Assembly: GCA_964530225.1 (NCBI GenBank)
Contig: CAZHBA010000009.1
Span: 1 to 10,201, forward strand
DNA length: 10,201 bases
Direction of reading: 5' to 3'
Source of the DNA: CAZHBA01 sp964530225
GTDB taxonomy: Bacteria > Pseudomonadota > Alphaproteobacteria > UBA6615
The first letter of the stretch is position 1. The number at the start of each line of letters is the position of its first letter. The notes beneath the pieces were generated by a model that had not been told where the DNA came from, ran no database searches, and saw only the letters and a list, made by a program, of their open reading frames with translations. This document shows positions 1 through 7,143 of the stretch, piece after piece. The position numbers and the translations under genes are program-made.

Positions 1-2459
1 ACTCCTGTTACAGCGGCGCGGGATAATTCAACATTGCCTGCTTTCATCTGGCCGGCAAAACTGTAGTCCGACCCCTCGACCCCCAGAACGGTTTCTTTGA
101 GGCTCGGAACCCGGTCCGAATAGGCCATGACCATATCGCCCGACTCGATCCCGCGCGTCTTAGCGTCGTCAGTGTGAATCTCGACGTAATTTCCGGGCCA
201 GCGTTGGACAATATAAGGACGGCGGCGATCGTCAAAACCCGATTGCCAGCGCTCGTTGGTGCGGCCGGAAGAGCACCACAACTCTTCGCCCTTGGGCTTC
301 ATCCATTCCCAGTAATCCGAAAATAGCGACCACGGCGATTTCTGGATATTGCATTTGCCCGTCTGGCTATTGAAATGGTTGAGCTTCTTATTGAAGACAT
401 TAGCGCCCGCCGGACCCAAGGAGTTCAGTTTAAACGTTGTGTCGTGGAGCCGCTTGGTACCAGTCAGTCGACCGCTGTCATCCATGAACACGGGGCCTTG
501 AATGCCATTGGTCCCGAACTCGGCCATTTTCTGGTGCAAGGTTTTTCCTTCGCGCTTGGCCGCAACCTTAACCATGTGGAAGTCCTTGCGGCTACCACGT
601 GAAAAGCGTGATGCTTCCTCAGCAACATCGTTGGAATTCTTCCAGTCGAAGCCGTCGAATTCCATGCGCTTGGCGAGTTGCGAGATAATCCACCAATCGG
701 GTTTGGCTTCGCCTGGCGGGTCATAGAACTGGTTATAGAGCCTGAGACGCCGTTCGCCGTTGGCTCGCATGAACGTATCTTCGCCCCAGGTGGCGGCAGG
801 AAAGACGATGTCGGCAAACCGGGCCCCGATTGGATCGACCAGGTAAATCTCCTGATTAATCACGACCATACCGCCTGAATCGACCCGCGCTTTTAGGCTA
901 TCAATAATGTCCTGTTTGGCATAGGAACGAACTTGGTTGGTGTTGGCTAGCACCAATTCGTGAAACCGTTTGGCAAGTTGCTGCGAAGCGCACATGGATT
1001 GAATCCAGGTGGTGCCGATCACGTGCGCCAGCCGTGTGTGGCCCGACATCAACCAAGTATCGGTGTCTAGCGCCCTACGGCGGCGGCCCGGTACCTTCAT
1101 CGGCGATTTGTTGCGGGGATATTTACCGCCGCGCTGTCCGCCGCGTTGGTGTCCACCGGCCCGTCCAATTACCTGACCCGGACGCCCGCCCGCCCCAACG
1201 ATGATGCCTAGAGCGGAAATGGCTTCCGTGTTGCCCGTGTTGTTTGACCAATACAGGCCCTTTTCGATCATGATCGACGTCTTTGGACGCTTGTTGTCGC
1301 GCGGCCGAGCCATCCAGTCGGCGGCCGTACGGATTTTTTGCGGATCGATACCGGCGACATTGGCGGCGTTATCGAGTTCAAACTCCGGTTGGGCGAGGAG
1401 CCACTTTTTCCAATCCTCGAAACCGTCGGTTTGAAAGGTCCCCCAGGTCGTCCGCCATTGCCATGGCGTGTTCCGCGTCCCCTGTCCAAAGCCGGAGGAG
1501 GATTCCCATTTGTTGTTTACCCAGTTCTTTATCCACTCAGCGTCCTGCCAATTGTTTTCAACGATAATCCGGGCAATGGCGTTAATTACAAGGAGATCGG
1601 TGCCTGGATTGACGTCGAGCCATAGACCTCCATTGTTCTCTGCGTATGCCACACCAGCGGTTCGCCGCGGCGTCATGAATATGGCCTTCTGGCCGTTCTG
1701 AATCCCTCGCATAATCCACTGGGTAAACAAAATGGTCTTCGTTTCATAAGGATCCGTACCGCACATAAGAAGCGTTTCGGCGTTCATCCAGTCTTCATAG
1801 GCGGGGCCGAAATCGTCGAATCCAGCGTCCCTGAAGCCCGGTGTCGACGCCACGTCCGACGGCGTATCGTGAAACGAGAAGTTTGGCGTATTGATATGCC
1901 GAAGCGCGAATTTTGTTATCGCATAGGTGTTTTCGATGTACTGATAGGAATAGGTTTTGAAGCCGTACGCATTATCGCCATGTCTGTCGATGACATAACG
2001 GCCGACTTCGGCCGCAATATCGAGGGCAAATTCCCAAGGCACCGGTTGCAACATTCCGTAGATTCGCAACAACGGCGACCTTAATCTGTCACGAGTCGGC
2101 GATTGTGGGTTGTAACATTTTTGCGCGATACAGCCGCCGCGCAGGCTCGAGTCGCCGTCGGTATTCACAAACTCGGCATCTTTGTCAGGAATGATTACCA
2201 CGTGGTGCGGTTCTCCGCTGTGCAACACGATATTGTGCTGATTGGGAGCAACCCATGGACCGAGGGGATTGACAGGAAAATCCGTTTCGAACGCATTTTC
2301 ATTTGCCTTCGAACCGCCGTGCTGCCCGCCGGCGACCGGCCAGCGATAAACCTTGAGTCCACATGCTACAACACAGTAATCGCATGCTGTGGTGATCACA
2401 TCGGCACCCTTAGGCGGGAGCGGAACGTTGGTCTCGGGAATATAATAAGGTGTGGTCAC
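1..2459 (-). CDS. idrA: Iodate reductase-like molybdopterin oxidoreductase, large catalytic subunit (IdrA/AioA family), 3' end missing
   Basis: Periplasmic Mo-bisMGD oxidoreductase, probably reducing iodate. I translated the minus strand by hand: it is open for 819 codons from GTG 2459 to the window edge. AioA is about 825 residues and the alignment suggests some 50-65 residues are missing. An in-frame TAG at 2474-2472 (the stop of the Rieske gene) rules out a longer N-terminus; AGGAAGGA at 2473-2466 is a strong Shine-Dalgarno 6 nt before the GTG. The N-terminus has C26-x2-C29-x3-C33, and RGGC110 aligns with the fourth cluster-ligand position of NapA-type proteins. Compared (from memory) with Alcaligenes faecalis AioA, His195, Arg419 and His423 are matched by H197, R433 and H437 (motif RAGGH), but Glu203 is S205. 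The motifs ANGERRLRL and SGRTNERWQ are typical of the family. It has no signal peptide, so export with the Tat-carrying Rieske partner is expected. Arsenite oxidase is the main alternative; the two upstream di-haem peroxidase genes favour iodate reductase. Confidence 0.85.
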   Translation of the reverse strand, partial: MTTPYYIPETNVPLPPKGADVITTACDYCVVACGLKVYRWPVAGGQHGGSKANENAFETDFPVNPLGPWVAPNQHNIVLHSGEPHHVVIIPDKDAEFVNTDGDSSLRGGCIAQKCYNPQSPTRDRLRSPLLRIYGMLQPVPWEFALDIAAEVGRYVIDRHGDNAYGFKTYSYQYIENTYAITKFALRHINTPNFSFHDTPSDVASTPGFRDAGFDDFGPAYEDWMNAETLLMCGTDPYETKTILFTQWIMRGIQNGQKAIFMTPRRTAGVAYAENNGGLWLDVNPGTDLLVINAIARIIVENNWQDAEWIKNWVNNKWESSSGFGQGTRNTPWQWRTTWGTFQTDGFEDWKKWLLAQPEFELDNAANVAGIDPQKIRTAADWMARPRDNKRPKTSIMIEKGLYWSNNTGNTEAISALGIIVGAGGRPGQVIGRAGGHQRGGQRGGKYPRNKSPMKVPGRRRRALDTDTWLMSGHTRLAHVIGTTWIQSMCASQQLAKRFHELVLANTNQVRSYAKQDIIDSLKARVDSGGMVVINQEIYLVDPIGARFADIVFPAATWGEDTFMRANGERRLRLYNQFYDPPGEAKPDWWIISQLAKRMEFDGFDWKNSNDVAEEASRFSRGSRKDFHMVKVAAKREGKTLHQKMAEFGTNGIQGPVFMDDSGRLTGTKRLHDTTFKLNSLGPAGANVFNKKLNHFNSQTGKCNIQKSPWSLFSDYWEWMKPKGEELWCSSGRTNERWQSGFDDRRRPYIVQRWPGNYVEIHTDDAKTRGIESGDMVMAYSDRVPSLKETVLGVEGSDYSFAGQMKAGNVELSRAAVTG

Positions 2460-2465
2460 GTTACG

Positions 2466-2473
2466 TCCTTCCT
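2466..2473 (-). promoter_or_regulatory. Shine-Dalgarno deciding the GTG start of idrA
   Basis: Read on the minus strand, AGGAAGGA overlaps the TAG stop of the Rieske gene and sits 6 nt upstream of GTG 2459-2457. The same TAG is in frame with idrA, so no upstream start is possible, and no ATG lies closer. The arrangement suggests translational coupling of the two subunits. Confidence 0.7.
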
Positions 2474-3083
2474 ATCCTTGCAAATTGTCGTACCGGCCAA
2501 AAATCAGGCCAAAAACACCTACCGCAAAAATATCGTCGCCGTTGATCTCGAGCAGCACCTGTGGAAGGCTTTGATAGGCTTGGCCAGATATGAGAATGCC
2601 GTGACGCGTTAGATCGTAGGTGGACAAGTGCAACGGGCACGCGCCGAGTGACTTGGTATCAGCTTTGTAGGTGTCGGCCAGGTTGCCGCCCTGATGGGTA
2701 CAGAAATAGTTAAAGGCGACCACATCATGCCCCGCGCCGATACCACCGCCGGCTTCGGTTCCCAGTTTTACGATCATCGACCCCGAATAGGCGCCCGTAT
2801 CCGGATACTCGAAATCAAACGGATCGTCCTGTTTCAGAGAACTCATCTTGGTCACAAACTTTCGTGGGAATGTTGCTACCATTGCGGGCATTTGCGCCAA
2901 ACCAGAGCTGGCACTGACCATGACCATCGTCGCAACTCCAGATGCAAACAGGAAATCACGTCTGGATAACTGACATGCGCCTTGACATTTATTTCGACGG
3001 TTATCGGCCAACGGTTCTGCCATTCCGGTGACATCAAGGACATTGGGATCCGTTCTCATGGTCATTGCGGTTTCCTTGGTCAT
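2472..3083 (-). CDS. idrB: Tat-exported Rieske [2Fe-2S] small subunit of iodate reductase (IdrB/AioB family)
   Basis: Electron-transfer subunit that partners the molybdopterin protein in the periplasm. It is 203 residues from ATG 3083. A twin-arginine motif SRRDFLF (40-46) is followed by a hydrophobic stretch to about residue 63, after an unusually long n-region containing C33-x3-C37. The Rieske ligands are C128-T-H130 and C149-P-L-H152, spaced C-x-H-x18-C-x2-H. The C-terminal GDDIFAVGVFGLIFGR closely resembles the end of AioB. The second residue pair that forms a disulfide in most Rieske proteins is Gly133 and Leu151 here, so there is no disulfide. ATG 3083 overlaps the upstream peroxidase stop by 4 nt (ATGA). 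ATG 3065 is an alternative start with a better Shine-Dalgarno (AAGGAA) and keeps the Tat motif. The stop lies 12 nt before the idrA GTG. An arsenite oxidase small subunit is the alternative reading. Confidence 0.87.
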   Translation of the reverse strand: MTKETAMTMRTDPNVLDVTGMAEPLADNRRNKCQGACQLSRRDFLFASGVATMVMVSASSGLAQMPAMVATFPRKFVTKMSSLKQDDPFDFEYPDTGAYSGSMIVKLGTEAGGGIGAGHDVVAFNYFCTHQGGNLADTYKADTKSLGACPLHLSTYDLTRHGILISGQAYQSLPQVLLEINGDDIFAVGVFGLIFGRYDNLQG

Positions 3084-4213
3084 TGTTCGATCCCCGGCAG
3101 GGGCGCGTAAGCGGGAAGCTTGGGTGTTGCGATCCTGATTTCCGGTCCGGACAGCGATTCGAGAAAGGCGACGAGCGCTTCTTTTTCCTCATCGGTCAGG
3201 TTGAGGGGTTTGATGAGGTCGGTCTTGTTGGCGGCGAATTCGTTTTTACCACCGCCCTGATCATAGAAATCGATCACTTCTTCGAAGTCGAAGAACGCAC
3301 CGTTGTGCATAAAGGGCACCGTGTAAGCCGTATAACGTAACGGCGGTGTCCGGAATTTGCCCTTATCGATATTTTGCTTGGTCCGATAATAAACACCGGC
3401 GTCATCCTTAATTGACCGGTACATCGCTTCCGTAACGCCCTTGGCGTATTGTTGATAGCGGAACGTTACTTGGGCGAGGCCGCTGTCGAGCCAATCCTGA
3501 GCGCGCGGAACACCCAGGTTGTAATACTTCTGATCGGTTAGCAGCGGGCCATTGTGGCATTCGATGCAATTGGCTTTGCCATTAAATAAATCTAACCCGC
3601 GTTGCTGCTGGGCGCTCAACGCGTTCTTGTCACCGCTCATGAATTTATCGAACGGTGTTTTGTTATGGATCAACGTTCGCTCGAACGCAGCAATCGCCTT
3701 CCAGGCATTGTCTATCTTCGGCCAAAGGTCGCCGAATACGTCACGAAACCGTTTGCGGTATTCGGGGATAAAGGCGAGCCGAGCTTCCATCATGTCGTTC
3801 TCGCCGTTGCCCGACACGGCACCCTTGGCCGCCGATGGTGCTTGGACCTCTAAAGACTTGGCCGCACCCGCCCAAAACAGCTTACCGAGATACGCCGTGT
3901 TGACCACCGATTGGCTATTCCGCCAATGGATGGCACCGGGATAGCCACGGGAGATTGGGTCATTGAAACCCCAGCCTTGAGTTGGATCGTGGCATGTCGC
4001 GCAGGAGACGGACGCATCACCGCCGAGTCGCGGGTCGAAGAACAACATCTTGCCGAGTTCGACTTTTGCGGCGGTTTGCGGATTGTCCACCGGTATCGGC
4101 GGCGGCCCTAGAGCGGCGAGAGGCGGATTGTGATCGGCACCCGCAACAGCCAAATGAATTGCGCTGGCAGTGATCGAGACCAGAAAAAATACGGTTACTT
4201 TTCGCAAGTTCAT
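3080..4213 (-). CDS. Di-haem cytochrome c peroxidase-like protein (IdrP-type), downstream copy
   Basis: Periplasmic di-haem c-type cytochrome of the CcpA/MauG family, 377 residues. A signal peptide covers residues 1-26 (basic MNLRK, hydrophobic core, likely cleavage after VAGA). Haem sites are CATCH (71-75) and CIECH (216-220). FMHNGAF with M302 fits the Met ligand of the electron-transfer haem in true peroxidases, where MauG has Tyr. The LVAFLESLSG C-terminal motif is typical of the family. TAGGAG, overlapping the stop of the preceding gene, precedes ATG 4213; the gap between the genes is 10 nt. The stop overlaps the Rieske start. In iodate-reducing bacteria two such proteins (IdrP1, IdrP2) accompany IdrAB and are thought to remove H2O2 formed during iodate reduction. 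I cannot tell which of the two this copy is. A generic H2O2-scavenging peroxidase is the fallback call. Confidence 0.88.
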   Translation of the reverse strand: MNLRKVTVFFLVSITASAIHLAVAGADHNPPLAALGPPPIPVDNPQTAAKVELGKMLFFDPRLGGDASVSCATCHDPTQGWGFNDPISRGYPGAIHWRNSQSVVNTAYLGKLFWAGAAKSLEVQAPSAAKGAVSGNGENDMMEARLAFIPEYRKRFRDVFGDLWPKIDNAWKAIAAFERTLIHNKTPFDKFMSGDKNALSAQQQRGLDLFNGKANCIECHNGPLLTDQKYYNLGVPRAQDWLDSGLAQVTFRYQQYAKGVTEAMYRSIKDDAGVYYRTKQNIDKGKFRTPPLRYTAYTVPFMHNGAFFDFEEVIDFYDQGGGKNEFAANKTDLIKPLNLTDEEKEALVAFLESLSGPEIRIATPKLPAYAPLPGIEQ

Positions 4214-4223
4214 GGCCCGGCTC

Positions 4224-5477
4224 CTAATTTCTCTTCTTCACCCAGTCGGCGATTGGCTGATAGTTAACCGAGATCGGATCAGACCACACAAACTCGGGTC
4301 CGGTTAGCGGATCCCCCGACAGAGATTCGAGGAAAGCAACGAGGTTTCTACGTTCGTCCCGGCTCAACCCCAGTGGCTTTATCGCCCGGTCCTTATTGGG
4401 ATCGGCTCCTCCGCCCTTGTTGTAAAAATTGACGATCTCCGCCAGCGTCTCGAACGTACCGTTATGCATATAGGGTGCGGTTTGCTTCAGCTCGCGCAGG
4501 GTCGGCGTAATAAATGTGCCAATATCCGAACCATCCGCCTTGTGGGTACGAACATGAGCACCAACATCCCGCCGGATGTTCATGTAGTTCTCGACACCCA
4601 TGAACATCGCGAAGGCGACATAGGTCACGTGACGGAGCGGGTTATTCCAAATCTCCGGGTTTTCCGGGATACCGATATTGTGCGGCTTGTCGTCGGTGAA
4701 CCGTGGTCCCGTGTGACAGGCCGCGCAGCCCGCTTTACCCGTGAACAGTTCGAAACCGCGCGACGCAGAATCCGATAGGTTGTCGGTATCGAAGGGCGCG
4801 TTCCTGGAAATCAGCGTTTTGAGATACTCGGGGATAGCGTTGCGAACCGCTCCGTTGCTGGGCTCTCCATATCCGGCATCCTTAAACATTGTGACGTAGA
4901 CTGGATCCTGTTTCAGGCGTTCCTGCATCAAGCGCATGTCCATATTCATCGAATAGTCTTCGGTGATGGTTTCGCGTGTGACGTCATTGAGACTGGTGCC
5001 AATGCGGCCGTCATGAAACCAGTTGGCGCGCTTGGCGGTGTTGATCAGGGTTGGCGTATTGCGAAACCCTTCATTGCCGGGATAGGCCTTGGCGAGCGGT
5101 AATCCATCGGCAAAACCCCTTCCCGGTATATGACAGGACGCACAACTGATCGCCACGTCACCCGACAGCCTCTTGTCGAAGAACAATCGCTTGCCGAGCT
5201 CCGCCTTCTTGGCATTAAATTCTACCGGTTTGACGGGACCGAATTCAGCCGACCAGCCGGGGACCGATAAAACGCCTCCCACACCGTAAAAAAGGAAGGC
5301 GACTGCAAACCCTTTTAGAAAACTATCGCACCGTGTCGCACGTATTTTATCGCTTCCCTTGCTTGGTTCCCTGCGCGACCAAGACAGCCACAACTCCACT
5401 GCATCCTGCCATCTCGTGTTAGCGGAGGGGTGGCAAAATGCATCTATTATTGGTTGTTTATTGGCGCTTGGGTCCAT
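4224..5477 (-). CDS. Di-haem cytochrome c peroxidase-like protein (IdrP-type), first gene of the operon
   Basis: Second periplasmic di-haem peroxidase-like protein, 417 residues, and the promoter-proximal gene of the iodate reductase-like operon. Haem-binding motifs are CASCH (112-116) and CAACH (251-255). YMHNGTF with M337 supplies the probable Met ligand of the high-potential haem. The LVAFLESLSG motif near the C-terminus (379-388) matches its neighbour, so the two are paralogues, though otherwise clearly diverged. The start is supported by AGGGGGAAGGA just before ATG 5477. This gives an odd N-terminus: about 52 mostly polar residues before the hydrophobic segment (53-72) that should act as signal peptide or anchor. 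GTG at residue 27 is a possible shorter start with a weaker ribosome site. The function is inferred from context: reduction of H2O2 or of a reactive iodine intermediate next to IdrAB. Assignment to IdrP1 or IdrP2 is not possible from the sequence alone. Confidence 0.87.
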   Translation of the reverse strand: MDPSANKQPIIDAFCHPSANTRWQDAVELWLSWSRREPSKGSDKIRATRCDSFLKGFAVAFLFYGVGGVLSVPGWSAEFGPVKPVEFNAKKAELGKRLFFDKRLSGDVAISCASCHIPGRGFADGLPLAKAYPGNEGFRNTPTLINTAKRANWFHDGRIGTSLNDVTRETITEDYSMNMDMRLMQERLKQDPVYVTMFKDAGYGEPSNGAVRNAIPEYLKTLISRNAPFDTDNLSDSASRGFELFTGKAGCAACHTGPRFTDDKPHNIGIPENPEIWNNPLRHVTYVAFAMFMGVENYMNIRRDVGAHVRTHKADGSDIGTFITPTLRELKQTAPYMHNGTFETLAEIVNFYNKGGGADPNKDRAIKPLGLSRDERRNLVAFLESLSGDPLTGPEFVWSDPISVNYQPIADWVKKRN

Positions 5478-5553
5478 CGTCCTTCCCCCTGTTAAATGCC
5501 CTTCGAAATCGGGGCCTGGATCACCGTTGCCAACTTTAGAATTTCAAAGCCGC

Positions 5554-5559
5554 ACAGTA
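5554..5559 (-). promoter_or_regulatory. Candidate -10 element of the iodate reductase-like operon
   Basis: On the minus strand TACTGT (3 of 6 matches to TATAAT, including T1, A2 and T6) lies exactly 22 bp after the FNR-type box, the spacing of class II FNR/CRP promoters with the site centred at -41.5. Transcription would then start near 5547, leaving a leader of about 70 nt. TATGCT at 5568-5563 matches TATAAT better but does not fit the class II spacing. Confidence 0.35.
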
Positions 5560-5581
5560 TTCAGCATACCGGCGGACGACA

Positions 5582-5595
5582 TTGATGCAGGTCAA
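5582..5595 (-). promoter_or_regulatory. FNR/Anr/FixK-type binding site upstream of the iodate reductase-like operon
   Basis: The sequence is TTGAT-GCAG-GTCAA on the plus strand and TTGAC-CTGC-ATCAA on the minus strand, matching the consensus TTGAT-N4-ATCAA at 9 of 10 half-site positions. It is centred about 111 bp upstream of ATG 5477. An oxygen-responsive activator here fits an anaerobic or microaerobic respiratory operon. The role is inferred from sequence and position only. Confidence 0.6.
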
Positions 5596-5636
5596 GGTTA
5601 TGTTCGCCGCCGTTAATGATAATTTTTCGCTTTCTA

Positions 5637-5650
5637 GGTCCAGGGTCCAG
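5637..5650 (+). repeat. Tandem 7-bp direct repeat
   Basis: GGTCCAG is repeated twice head to tail, immediately before the GGAGGAGG ribosome-site-like run. It may be an insertion scar or chance; nothing else supports a function. Confidence 0.3.
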
Positions 5651-5662
5651 GAGGAGGATGCG

Positions 5663-5692
5663 ATGAGCCGTAAACGTTACGCCCTGGAATAG
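5663..5692 (+). pseudogene. Nine-codon open frame, possible remnant of an IS3-type orfA
   Basis: ATG 5663 encodes MSRKRYALE and then a TAG. It follows a strong Shine-Dalgarno run, AGGAGGAGG at 5650-5658. IS3-family orfA proteins often begin with a similar basic stretch followed by a run of glutamates, so this could be the start of a decayed transposase. After the TAG the frame stays open for another 23 codons with no recognisable homology. It could equally be a leader peptide or chance. No terminal inverted repeats were found. Confidence 0.2.
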
Positions 5693-5952
5693 AGCACCGA
5701 GTTGCCGTCCGAAGGGGCCAAATCGGACGCCGACCCGAATAGAAGTACTGGCCGACGGTACCGGCGTTGCTAGAACTGTAATAATGCCCCACAGAAGCTA
5801 TCTTTGAAAATTCCGGTGCGCTAGGCTGCTGCCTTGAGGAAGCGTGTCTCCAAGTTTGCTGTGTATTTTACGGCAGGCAAATAATTAGTGGGGGCCTGCA
5901 AATATGGCGTCTCATCGACGCAAGGGGTCGATACAAACCAGGGAGAGAATCA

Positions 5953-7137
5953 ATGAACCAATTGGAATGGACGCGCCGCGCGTTCATGTACACCGCTGCG
6001 GGCGCAGGTGTTGCGACAACTTTAGGCAGGATACCCGGCGCTTCGGCCGCTGAAGGCGATGCACTGAAGATTTGGGCTAATCCGGGTGTTCACAAAGTCG
6101 GCGCCAAGGACTGGAGCGCCATGTCGGCCCAAGCTGGCGCAGAGATTGCTGCAACCGCAAAGAGCGCGCGCGCCGACGAGGCGATCCAGAAAATGGTCGT
6201 TGGCGACGGTAACAAACTATTCGACGCGGTCACCGACAATGGCGGCGGCATGGAAGACGCGCTGGCATCGCAAAAAGCGATCGTACCACTCGATACCAGC
6301 CGGATCCCCAACTGGAAGAACATCCTGCCAGTCTACAGAGAAGGCGGTCTGGCGGCCGACACCATCCGGTTCGAGGGTAAGGTCTATTCGACACCGATGA
6401 TCGGCAACGCCGATTCTATGGCTTACGACTTCAAGGCTCTGGGATTCCACCCGAACAGCTGGGGCGTGATGTTCGATTCACAGTTCAAGGGAAGGGTCGC
6501 TCTGCAGAACGACTTCGGGCCAACATTGACTAATATGGGGATCTACCTCAAGGAAACCGGCAAGATCGACATCGAGAACCCATCCAGCATGAAGCCCGAC
6601 GAGGTTAAGGCGGTCTGCCAGTTTCTCATCGCATGGAAGAAAAAAGGCCAGTTCCGCACCTTCTGGGACGGTTTCCAGAACGGTGTCGGCATTTTGGCCA
6701 GTGGTGAGGTGCTGATGTCGTCGTGCTGGGAGCCGATCCAGATCGTCGCCAACAAAAAGGCCGGTGACGCAGCCGACATCCGCTACGGCACCATGAAAGA
6801 AGGCCACCAGACCTGGAACAATATGATCATGCTGACTAGGGGGGGCCGCGAGCGCAGCATGGATGAGCAGTACTACAAACTCGCCAACGTCTACCTGTCG
6901 CCGTGGTTCGGTGCACGCACATTGTCGGGCTTGGGCTTTGCCCCGCAGATGACGGGAGTCGATGAATACATCAAGGCCAATCCGACTGACTTCCCGGCCG
7001 ATGTGCAAGCGAGAGTACTCGACATTCTCACGCGCAAGAACGCGCGTTTCGCGGTAAAGGGCAATTCGTGGCAGAACGTGTTCCCAAAACATATTCGCGC
7101 TTATCAAGATTGGTGGGCACGCTTGCAGGCTGCCTAA
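5953..7137 (+). CDS. Tat-exported periplasmic solute-binding protein of a polyamine-type ABC importer (PotD/PotF-like)
   Basis: Captures substrate in the periplasm and delivers it to the permease pair encoded downstream. It is 394 residues, the usual size for the family. The N-terminal WTRRAFMYTAAG (R8-R9) followed by a hydrophobic stretch and an ASAA cleavage region near 30-33 is a Tat signal, so the protein is probably exported folded. The mature part has family 1/8 solute-binding features, with hinge-like stretches KVYSTPMIGNADSMAYD and GVGILASGEVLMSSCWEP and a C-terminal HIRAYQDWWARLQAA. GGGAGAG lies 5 nt before ATG 5953. It is the first gene of a four-gene operon. The family binds spermidine, putrescine, opines or other small cations and amino compounds; the ligand cannot be read from the sequence. 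Confidence 0.85.
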   Translation: MNQLEWTRRAFMYTAAGAGVATTLGRIPGASAAEGDALKIWANPGVHKVGAKDWSAMSAQAGAEIAATAKSARADEAIQKMVVGDGNKLFDAVTDNGGGMEDALASQKAIVPLDTSRIPNWKNILPVYREGGLAADTIRFEGKVYSTPMIGNADSMAYDFKALGFHPNSWGVMFDSQFKGRVALQNDFGPTLTNMGIYLKETGKIDIENPSSMKPDEVKAVCQFLIAWKKKGQFRTFWDGFQNGVGILASGEVLMSSCWEPIQIVANKKAGDAADIRYGTMKEGHQTWNNMIMLTRGGRERSMDEQYYKLANVYLSPWFGARTLSGLGFAPQMTGVDEYIKANPTDFPADVQARVLDILTRKNARFAVKGNSWQNVFPKHIRAYQDWWARLQAA

Positions 7138-7143
7138 ACAAAC

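Larger units (their letters stand above)
5478..5952. other. Divergent intergenic region between the iodate reductase-like and ABC importer operons
   Basis: This 475-bp stretch has no substantial gene on either strand. It holds an FNR/Anr-type palindrome with a spaced -10-like element serving the minus-strand operon, a tandem 7-bp repeat (5637-5650), and a 9-codon frame behind a strong Shine-Dalgarno (5663-5692). An AATAAT hexamer at 5780-5785 could be a plus-strand -10, but I find no convincing -35. GGGAGAG at 5941-5947 is the ribosome site of the binding-protein gene. No intrinsic terminator was seen. Confidence 0.75.

Noticed and set aside
464..817. 117-codon minus-strand frame inside the idrA region
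   Set aside because: It is in a different frame from the 819-codon idrA reading, which carries continuous family motifs through the same stretch.
2103..2612. 169-codon plus-strand open frame
   Set aside because: It lies antisense to the well-supported idrA start and idrB end, and its translation has no recognisable domain.
1..3083. Arsenite oxidase (aioBA) as the primary call
   Set aside because: Overall similarity is strong, but the adjacent di-haem peroxidase pair and the Glu-to-Ser change in the pocket favour iodate reductase. Kept as the main alternative.
3080..4213. MauG-type protein-modifying di-haem enzyme
   Set aside because: The residue at the distal ligand position is Met (FMHNG), as in peroxidases, rather than the Tyr of MauG, and no methylamine dehydrogenase genes are nearby.
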